Below are positions 55,717 to 61,589 of a DNA stretch of 64,000 bases, piece after piece. The stretch is from VRUE01 sp963745915. GTDB taxonomy: Bacteria > Actinomycetota > Thermoleophilia > Solirubrobacterales > 70-9. The DNA lies in the NCBI GenBank assembly GCA_963745915.1, contig CAVUZA010000002.1, positions 1,426,001-1,490,000 of the forward strand. The letters are read 5' to 3'. Both the position numbers and the translations under genes were made by a program. Positions within the stretch are counted from its first letter, which is position 1. Each line of letters opens with the position of its first letter. Under the pieces are notes generated by a model. The model saw only the letters and a program-made list of their open reading frames with translations, did no database searches and had not been told where the DNA came from.

Positions 55717-56613
55717 TCAGCCGGCGGCGGGCTGGGCCGCTTCGGGCGGGGCGGTCGCCGCGATCCAGCGCTGCGCCCACCAGGCGATGCGGTCGACGCG
55801 GGTGTAGACGTCGGGCAGGCGCGAGTCGCAGTTGGGCGGCCCGAGGCTGGTGATCCCGATCTGCACCGGGGTGCCGTCCTCGCGCAGGGCGACCGCCGGG
55901 CCGCCGCTGTCGCCGTGGCAGGTCCCCGTGCGCGGCGGTGTCGGCGTGAAGGTGCAGAGCTGCGAGGAGGAGTTGTAGAAGGGGTAGTAGACGCCGGCGT
56001 GGTTGCGGCAGAAGGTCCGGCGCTGGACGAAGGTCTGCGCCTGGCGCAGGACGAGCGTCTGCCTGGCGAGCAGGTTCGCGCCCCGGTTGCCCCAGCCGGC
56101 GATCCCGGTCGCCTGGCGCGGCGCGAGCAGCGCAGCGTCCTCGGGGCCGGCGAGGGCCAGCGGCGGGGCCGTGGTCGGCGTCTTCAGGATCAGCAGGCCG
56201 GCGTCGCCGTGCAGCTTGAAGCGGTTGAAGCCGGGGAAGAGCGCGGCCTTGCTCACCCGCGAGAGCTGGCGCTGGGATTTGTTGCGGATGTCGCTGCTGC
56301 CGGTGACGACCGTGTAGCGGCCGATCGGGGTGCGCTTGCCGGTGGCGATGTCCTCGACGCAATGCCCGGCGGTCAGCACCAGGGTCGGCGCGATTACCGT
56401 GCCGGTGCAGATGTAGCCGTTGTCGTGGCGGTCGAGGGCGAGGACGAAGGCGGCCCAGGGCCACTCCGCGCTGCTCGCCGGCGCGCCGCCGACGATCGAG
56501 GCCCGGGCGCCGGCGCGGGCCTGCGCCGGGCCGGCGAGCGCGAGCAGCAGCGTCAGCGCGAGCAGAGTCGCGCCGATTGCGGCGAGCGGTGGTCTTCTCC
56601 CTGGCTGCGTCAT
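55717..56613 (-). CDS. Secreted trypsin-like serine protease (S1)
   Basis: 298 aa with signal peptide (LAAIGATLLALTLLLALAGPAQA). Chymotrypsin fold: mature N-terminus SIVGGAPASSAEWPW, His in VLTAGHCVED, Asp in HGDAGLLILKT, Ser in CHGDSGGPAVAL; GTCHGDSGGP also includes the disulfide Cys. S1 pocket residue lies six before Ser (T), not Asp, so trypsin-like Arg/Lys specificity is not assured. Convergent with the secreted protein gene. Confidence 0.9.
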   Translation of the reverse strand: MTQPGRRPPLAAIGATLLALTLLLALAGPAQARAGARASIVGGAPASSAEWPWAAFVLALDRHDNGYICTGTVIAPTLVLTAGHCVEDIATGKRTPIGRYTVVTGSSDIRNKSQRQLSRVSKAALFPGFNRFKLHGDAGLLILKTPTTAPPLALAGPEDAALLAPRQATGIAGWGNRGANLLARQTLVLRQAQTFVQRRTFCRNHAGVYYPFYNSSSQLCTFTPTPPRTGTCHGDSGGPAVALREDGTPVQIGITSLGPPNCDSRLPDVYTRVDRIAWWAQRWIAATAPPEAAQPAAG

Positions 56614-56641
56614 CTCTCTAAATCTCTAAGATCGGGTCCCT

Positions 56642-56714
<73 letters not shown>

Positions 56715-56782
56715 TCATCGGCTGCTTGCAGGCCGAACATGAGCCTGCACTGAGCCGCGTTTGACCGCTAGTCTGCCGCTTC

Positions 56783-57926
56783 GTGGATTTCGCTCTGACC
56801 GAGGAGCAGGAGGACTTCGTCGACGCGATCCGCCGCTACTGCGATCACGAGTGCGGCACGGCGGACCAGCGCGAGCGCCTCACCGACGGTTACCGCGACC
56901 ACCACAACGAGACGATCTACAAGGAAATGGCCGAGCTCGGCTGGACCGGGCTGACCATCCCCGAGGAGTACGGCGGCTCCGACGGGACGATGCTCGACGC
57001 CTGCATCTTCATGGAGGAGACCTCGCGGGCGCTGGCCCCGATCGGCGGCTACGCGACGACGCTGATCGTCGCCGGGGCGACGATGCGCTTCGGCAGCGAG
57101 GACCAGAAGCACGAGATCCTCGGCGGCATTGCCGAGGGCGCGGTCGAGTCGATCGCGATGACCGAGCCCGAGGCGGGCTCCGACGTCGGCGCGCTGAGCA
57201 CCTTCGCCGAGCGCAGCGACGGCGGCTACGTGCTCAACGGGCAGAAGGTCTTCTGCTCCAACGCCCACATCGCCGACCACATCCTGGTCGTCTGCCGCAC
57301 CAGCCGCGGGGCGAGCAAGCACGAGGGCCTCTCGATGATCTGGATTCCGCGCGACGCCGAGGGGCTCGAGGTGGTCCCGATCGACACGATGGGCGGCCGC
57401 GACACCAGCCACCTCTACCTGACCGACGTTGAGGCCCCCGAGGACCAGCTGCTAGGCCAGGTCGACCAGGGCTGGACCCAGCTCGATGGCCGGCCTCAAC
57501 GTCGAGCGCCTGATCCTCGCCGCGACGATGCTCGGCATCGCCCAGCGCGTCTTCGACGACCTGATCGTCTACGTCAAGGAGCGCAAGCAGTTCGACCGCC
57601 CGATCGGCAGCTTCCAGTCGCTGCAGCACCGGATCGCCGACATGGCGACCGACATCGAGGCGGCGCGGCTGATGACCCGCTGGGTCGCGACGCTGACCGA
57701 CGAGGACCCCGACCAGATGCTGCCCCGCGAGGCCTCGATGGTCAAGCTCTTCGTCACCGAAGTCGCCAAGCGCGCGGCGCTCGACGGGATGCAGATGATG
57801 GGCGGCTACGGCTACGCCTCCGAGTACGACATGGAGCGCCTCGTCCGCAGCACCCTGGTCTCGACGATCTACGGCGGCACCTCGGAGATCCAGCGCAACA
57901 TCATCGCCAAGACGTTCGGGCTCTAA
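56783..57926 (+). CDS. Acyl-CoA dehydrogenase (one frame break)
   Basis: About 380 aa, GTG start, after removing one base at 57482-57485 (CAGCT-C-G, then ATGGCC). Blocks of the family: LTEEQEDFVDAIRRYC, LGWTGLTIPEEYGGSDGTMLDACIFMEE, SIAMTEPEAGSDVGALSTFAER (FAD/substrate signature 1), then MAGLNVERLILAATMLGIAQRVFDDLIVYVKERKQFDRPIGSFQS and MQMMGGYGYASEYDMERLVRSTLVSTIYGGTSEIQRNIIAKT (signature 2). Catalyses alpha,beta-dehydrogenation of an acyl-CoA. Chain length specificity unknown. Confidence 0.9.
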
Positions 57927-57957
57927 GACCGGCATACTCCCGTAGGCAGGAGTGAGA

Positions 57958-58053
57958 GCGCCCGTAGCTCAGTGGTCAACGGGGTTTTAACGAGCCCCAA
58001 AGAGCGTCGGTCTTTCAAGCCGAAGGTCGCGAGTTCGATTCTCGCCGGGCGCA
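57958..58053 (+). tRNA. tRNA with anticodon TTC and expanded D-loop
   Basis: Acceptor GCGCCCG/CGGGCGC with discriminator A, D-stem GCTC/GAGC, anticodon stem TCGGT/GCCGA with loop CTTTCAA (anticodon TTC, Glu codons GAA/GAG), T-arm GCGAGTTCGATTCTCGC. The D-loop is 31 nt (57971-58001) instead of 7-11 and contains its own small hairpin GGGG...CCCC. The body is closer to GCGCCCG-type tRNA-Arg than to usual tRNA-Glu, which normally starts with other acceptor bases. The last 42 nt are part of a direct repeat. Could be a functional odd isoacceptor or a decayed gene. Confidence 0.75.
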
Positions 58054-58068
58054 TTCCGCTGGTTTCGG
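58012..58068. repeat. Left 57-bp attachment-site-like direct repeat (in tRNA 3' half)
   Basis: Runs from the anticodon loop through the tRNA 3' end and 15 bp beyond. The perfect copy is at 60250-60306 in the same orientation, 2,238 bp away. Typical of tyrosine-integrase elements crossing over in an anticodon loop. Confidence 0.88.
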
Positions 58069-58179
58069 GGCGGTGCCGCGCCTACTGCGCCTCCTAGAAA
58101 GCCGGCGACAACGACCGTCACCAAAAGGGCGAGATAGGCCCTGAAAGAAGAAGAGCTCGCCGTGGGAGCCTGCCCACGA

Positions 58180-58581
58180 TCAGCCTTCGAGGAACTCAGC
58201 CGGCGAGAAGACGGGAATCTCTCCGGCGAGTTCCAATAGGTCGCTGTCCCCTGAGACGAGGGCTGCGCTTTGGCTATGGGCTAGGGCGATGAGGTAGTCG
58301 TCATCGGGGTCTGAGCAGCGGATGGGCGGAGGGGTTTCGGGGTCGGCCGCCAGCTGGGCGTCGCGCCGCAGGACGTCCATGTAGGCAATGACGCCGTCGA
58401 GGTCGATGTAGCGCCGGAACTTCTTGCGTCGCAGAACTGCCTCCAACTCGTCAAGTAGCTGTGGCGAAATGATCAACTCGAAGTTGCCGGCGCGCGCGGC
58501 GAGCAGCAGCTTCGCCGGCTTACCGGTCGGCGTGATCAGCGCTGAGACGAGGACGCCTGGATCAAGGACTGCCCTCGCCAC
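58180..58581 (-). CDS. PIN-domain toxin (VapC type)
   Basis: 133 aa from GTG at 58581, giving MARAVLDPGVLVSALITP. Acidic residues of the PIN RNase site: Asp in VLDPGVLVSAL, Glu in LLDELEAVLRR, Asp in CSDPDDDYLIALA and Asp in LVSGDSDLLEL. Belongs to the group called putative toxin component, PIN family. Cleaves RNA, often tRNA, unless held by its antitoxin, encoded upstream with a 20-bp overlap. More AT-rich than neighbours. Confidence 0.85.
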   Translation of the reverse strand: MARAVLDPGVLVSALITPTGKPAKLLLAARAGNFELIISPQLLDELEAVLRRKKFRRYIDLDGVIAYMDVLRRDAQLAADPETPPPIRCSDPDDDYLIALAHSQSAALVSGDSDLLELAGEIPVFSPAEFLEG

Positions 58582-58810
58582 GCCTCTCCCTGCGCAGTGC
58601 TCGGAGCTCGTCCCCGGCGAGCTCGAAACCCTCGTCTTCGGATGCGGGCGTGACCCTGGCCCAAATATCCGCAAGGTCATCGATACCAAGGTCGCGGCGC
58701 AGCGATTCCTCGATCACCTGCGAATCGCGCTTGCCGGTTCGCGCAGCCTTGATCTTGACCGCGCGAAAGACATCCTCATCGAGCGTGACGGTGGTACGCG
58801 CCTTTGTCAT
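58562..58810 (-). CDS. Ribbon-helix-helix antitoxin (VapB type)
   Basis: 82 aa. ARTTVTLDEDVFRAVKIKAARTGKRDSQVIEESLRRDLG is a ribbon-helix-helix DNA-binding N-terminus; the C-terminus (DIWARVTPASEDEGFELAGDELRALRRE) is acidic and should wrap the toxin. Precedes the PIN gene with overlapping ends, the normal antitoxin-toxin order, and should autoregulate the operon as a complex. Confidence 0.82.
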   Translation of the reverse strand: MTKARTTVTLDEDVFRAVKIKAARTGKRDSQVIEESLRRDLGIDDLADIWARVTPASEDEGFELAGDELRALRRERRGEGSP

Positions 58811-58967
58811 AGCTGCATTATTACATCATGATGCGCCATGAACGCACGGCGGAGATCGTAGATCGCTGCGCGGTTTACCCATGCGATGGGATGCAGCCAC
58901 GGAGCGATTCGTGTCGCTATCGGCTGGTGCACAGGCAAAGGCTGGGGGCACCGCTACCATCGAGATC

Positions 58968-59216
58968 GTGACGGTGCGTGAAAAGCTGCATCAGCTTGTT
59001 GACAAGCTCCCCGAGGAGGAGCTTGACGCTGCCCTGCAGGCAATTGAGTCTCGCACCGACGACCCGCTGATTCGTCGCTTTGAGGATGTGGCCCCCGAGG
59101 ACGAAGAGATTTCGGCTGAGGAGGAGGCCGCGGTGCAGGAAGCCCGCGACGAACTGACAGCGGGGGCTCCGCTGATCTCGCACGACGAGATCAAGCGCGA
59201 GTTCGGTGTCGAGTGA
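58968..59216 (+). CDS. Antitoxin partner of RelE-like toxin
   Basis: 82 aa from GTG at 58968, giving MTVREKLHQLVDKLPEEELDAAL; an in-frame ATG at 58881 adds 29 unconvincing residues. Highly acidic C-terminal half with SHDEIKREFGVE, the short tail common in antitoxins that bind RelE/ParE toxins. Its stop overlaps the toxin start (GTGA). Its strand is opposite to the VapBC-type pair, with 157 bp between the two operon starts. Confidence 0.75.
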   Translation: MTVREKLHQLVDKLPEEELDAALQAIESRTDDPLIRRFEDVAPEDEEISAEEEAAVQEARDELTAGAPLISHDEIKREFGVE

Positions 59217-59473
59217 CCGAGCGGCAGGTTCGCTACACATCGCGGGCCCGTCGTGATCTGAGGAGACTGGATCGCCAAATCGCGAAACGCGTTATCCAGG
59301 CAATCGATCGCCTCGCCAAAGGTGATCCGCGTGCCAACGTCCTCAAACTCTCCGGGGCCGGCGAATACCGCCTCCGGGCTGGCGAGTGGCGCGTTCGGTT
59401 TCGGCGCGATGCCGCCGAACTCGAGATCGTCATCCTCCGCATTCTGCCGCGCGGTCGCGCTTACGACCGTTGA
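59213..59473 (+). CDS. RelE/ParE-type toxin
   Basis: 86 aa. RYTSRARRDLRRLDRQIAKRVIQAIDRLAKGDP then LSGAGEYRLRAGEWRVRFRRDAAELEIVILRILPRGRAYDR fits the RelE fold: YRLRAGEWRVRF is the conserved central strand pair and the end ILPRGRAYDR (basic with Arg and Tyr) carries the active residues used for ribosome-dependent mRNA cutting. GTG start inside the antitoxin stop. Confidence 0.87.
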   Translation: MTERQVRYTSRARRDLRRLDRQIAKRVIQAIDRLAKGDPRANVLKLSGAGEYRLRAGEWRVRFRRDAAELEIVILRILPRGRAYDR

Positions 59474-59507
59474 TTCCAGAGCGGCCCTGTGAGCGGCAAC
59501 GTCTTGC

Positions 59508-60161
59508 GTGGGCGAGAGGATTGTCTACATGCCATACGCGGACCTACTGGGCTCACTCGACAGGCATCAAGGTGCCGCCGCCGCGATCCTTACCGCTGCT
59601 CTGGTTGCTGTCACGCTCTTTTACGCGTGGCAGAATCGCAAGATGGTTGGTGAGATGAAGAAGGCGCGCGACGCCGCAATCTTGCCAAAGCTTGCACTGG
59701 ATTTGCATGCGCTTGGTCCAGATGTCTTTGAGCTTGCGATCAAGAACGTTGGGCCTGGTGCAGCAATGGACATTGACGTACGAGCTGAATGGGTTCCAGT
59801 TGACGAGTCTGTGTCAATGCCGGGCGCACGATGGCGTTGCAACATTCTCGCGCCGGGCGAACAGGTCGAGTTGTTCCCGCCGGAAGAGCTGAGTGGAAAC
59901 ATTGAATCGCTGCCCGAGATGTACAAGGAAGTTCGTCTCATTGGATGTATGGCTGACGCGGCCGGGAATTCCCATGAGGTGGAGGAGCGCTTTGCAGACT
60001 TGCCCGAGTGGGGAGAGTTGGTCGAGAGGGCACGTCAGAGCTGGAAGCCGCCAGAACCAGAGCGGAGAGCTGCCGATGCGATGTTCGAGAAGTTCGAGCG
60101 CCCCCTTAAGGATTTGACGAGGGCTGCGAATGAGATAGCCCGGGCGCTTCGCGCGGGCTAA
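59508..60161 (+). CDS. One-span membrane protein of the island, unknown
   Basis: 217 aa, GTG start. N-terminal helix AAAAILTAALVAVTLFYAWQNR (about 21-42) then a basic stretch (KMVGEMKKARDAA) and a domain LALDLHALGPDVFELAIKNVGPGAAMDIDVRAEWV that reads as an immunoglobulin-like beta sandwich, followed by a helical, charged tail. Lower GC and codon use unlike the flanking chromosome. Resembles accessory proteins of unknown role often found near toxin or defence genes; no family assigned. Confidence 0.75.
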   Translation: MGERIVYMPYADLLGSLDRHQGAAAAILTAALVAVTLFYAWQNRKMVGEMKKARDAAILPKLALDLHALGPDVFELAIKNVGPGAAMDIDVRAEWVPVDESVSMPGARWRCNILAPGEQVELFPPEELSGNIESLPEMYKEVRLIGCMADAAGNSHEVEERFADLPEWGELVERARQSWKPPEPERRAADAMFEKFERPLKDLTRAANEIARALRAG

Positions 60162-60249
60162 GAGGTCAAGGCGAAATGACCGCGGCCGTCAGTCTCATCC
60201 CGGTCCAATAGTCGCCGCAATCCGCTCTGCGATACGGATAGACACCGTC

Positions 60250-60306
60250 CTTTCAAGCCGAAGGTCGCGAGTTCGATTCTCGCCGGGCGCATTCCGCTGG
60301 TTTCGG
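60250..60306. repeat. Right 57-bp attachment-site-like direct repeat (tRNA 3' fragment)
   Basis: Perfect copy of 58012-58068; the bases before it (CGATACGGATAGACACCGTC) do not form a tRNA 5' half, so this is a displaced 3' end, as left by site-specific integration. Identity stops at 60306. Confidence 0.88.
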
Positions 60307-60351
60307 ACCAGAAGCGTGGGGGAGTGGACTCGGTCCGGTAGATAGGCGACG

Positions 60352-60822
60352 ATGTGCTCGATGGTCGTCGTCAACGAGAAGTCGCGGATTCCGCCGCTCG
60401 ATGGGGCCGCCCTGGGGCGATTGGGCGCTGCGCTCGACCGGGAGGGGGTGGTTGCGGCGATGCTGATCGGCTCGCAGGCGCGCGGCACGCCCGGGCCGCT
60501 TTCAGATGTCGATATCGGCGTCTGGCACGACCAAGGACTCGATTCGGCGGGTCGTCTGCGCCTTCAACTCGATTTGACATCGGCCGCCTCGGAAGCCCTC
60601 GCCACGGATGAGGTCGACATCGTCATGCTCAACCAAGCTCCCCCGCTGCTGCGCCACCGGGCGGTTCGAGACGCGAGGATCCTGGTCGAGCGCGATCCGG
60701 TCGCCCGCGTTCGCCTCGACGCGCGGGCGCTTCTCGACTACCTCGACACCAAACCGCTGAGAGCGGAGATGTCGCGGGGACTCCGCGAGCGGATGAAGAA
60801 GGGCAGCTTTGGTCGACCGTGA
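60352..60822 (+). CDS. MntA-type nucleotidyltransferase antitoxin
   Basis: 156 aa. AAMLIGSQARGTPGPLSDVDIGVWHD holds the minimal nucleotidyltransferase motif GSxARG...DxD, and TDEVDIVMLNQAPP the third catalytic Asp. Such MntA proteins AMPylate and thus silence a HEPN toxin. The HEPN gene follows with a 14-bp overlap, as in HepT-MntA operons, although here the antitoxin is first. An alternative ATG lies at 60361. Confidence 0.87.
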   Translation: MCSMVVVNEKSRIPPLDGAALGRLGAALDREGVVAAMLIGSQARGTPGPLSDVDIGVWHDQGLDSAGRLRLQLDLTSAASEALATDEVDIVMLNQAPPLLRHRAVRDARILVERDPVARVRLDARALLDYLDTKPLRAEMSRGLRERMKKGSFGRP

Positions 60823-61225
60823 GAGCATCGATGCTCGACTCGAGCACCTTGCCGAGCTGCTCGTCGAGTCAGAGCGGATTCGGGCGGGTGGTCGTGAGGC
60901 TTACGACTCTGGCCTTCGCGATCAACTCGCAGCGCAGCACGCAATCCAACTTGCGATTCAGATCTGCGTCGATGTCGGAGCTCATCTGATTGCCGAGCTT
61001 GGCCTGCGCATGCCGGACGACTACAAGGGCGTTTTCGCCACTCTGCGCGAGCCCCTCGGACTCGAGCCCGACCTAGTCGCGGGGCTTTCGGCGGCTGCAG
61101 GGATGCGCAATGTCTTGGTGCACGCCTACCTGGAGGTTGACGACGACCAGGTTTGGGAGGCGCTTGGGCACCTCGATGAGCTGCGCGAATTCGCCGCTCT
61201 CGTGCAGCGATTCGAGACGAGCTGA
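60809..61225 (+). CDS. HEPN-domain toxin (HepT type)
   Basis: 138 aa, all helical. GMRNVLVHAYLEVDDDQVW contains RNVLVHAY, that is the R-x4-H-x-Y motif: Arg/His of the RNase site and the Tyr that MntA AMPylates. LAAQHAIQLAIQICVDVGAHLIAELGL is the usual HEPN helix pair. Expected to be a dimeric RNase, acting on tRNA or mRNA. Together with MntA it is a complete type VII toxin-antitoxin unit. Confidence 0.88.
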   Translation: MVDRESIDARLEHLAELLVESERIRAGGREAYDSGLRDQLAAQHAIQLAIQICVDVGAHLIAELGLRMPDDYKGVFATLREPLGLEPDLVAGLSAAAGMRNVLVHAYLEVDDDQVWEALGHLDELREFAALVQRFETS

Positions 61226-61249
61226 TCCGCGTCGATCGTTTCGGTGGCC

Positions 61250-61427
61250 TCAGTCGAGCTCTTCGGCCAGCTCGACGATGATCCCCTCGGGGCCGCGGAC
61301 GTAGCAGAGGCGGTAGCTGTCCTCGTAGCGGACCAGGTCGCCCATCGGCTCGATGTTCGCATCCCGGCCGGTCCTCCTCCTGCACGCGATCCTGCAGCGG
61401 GCGCTTCTCCCATTCCCAGGCGGCCAA
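61250..61427 (-). pseudogene. 3' remnant of a VOC/glyoxalase-family gene
   Basis: On the minus strand the frame NIEPMGDLVRYEDSYRLCYVRGPEGIIVELAEELD is the unmistakable C-terminus of a vicinal-oxygen-chelate protein, including the metal-binding Glu (IIVELAE). Upstream, only WEWEKRPLQDRVQEEDRPG joins it, with one frame slip near 61365, and no N-terminal half is present. It was probably truncated when the island to its left was built. Confidence 0.65.
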
Positions 61428-61498
61428 CTTTAGGTTTTTGAGTAGAACTGGACGTATCTCCGAGTAGATACGGCTTGAGAACTCGGAAACAGCCGCCT
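61418..61498 (+). promoter_or_regulatory. Pseudoknot-capable leader upstream of the beta-helix gene
   Basis: Closing stem AGGCGGC (61418-61424) with GCCGCCT (61492-61498); hairpin CGTATCT/AGATACG (61453-61459, 61466-61472); its six-base loop CCGAGT (61460-61465) is fully complementary to ACTCGG (61481-61486). A further GC hairpin follows at about 61504-61522. The AT-richer leader of about 90 nt ahead of the GTG start could be a riboswitch or other cis-acting RNA; no known class matched by eye. Confidence 0.45.
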
Positions 61499-61589
61499 AA
61501 GGTGCGCCGCCGTTTGGGCGGTGCCGATCCGAGCGCTCCGCCCCCGAAGCTCCGCGCGCAAGGGCGCGGACCAGTCGAAGGGAGACGCC

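Noticed and set aside
57958..58001. Archaeal-like tRNA intron in the D-loop
   Set aside because: No bulge-helix-bulge context is visible and bacterial tRNA introns are self-splicing group I or II elements much longer than 20 nt.
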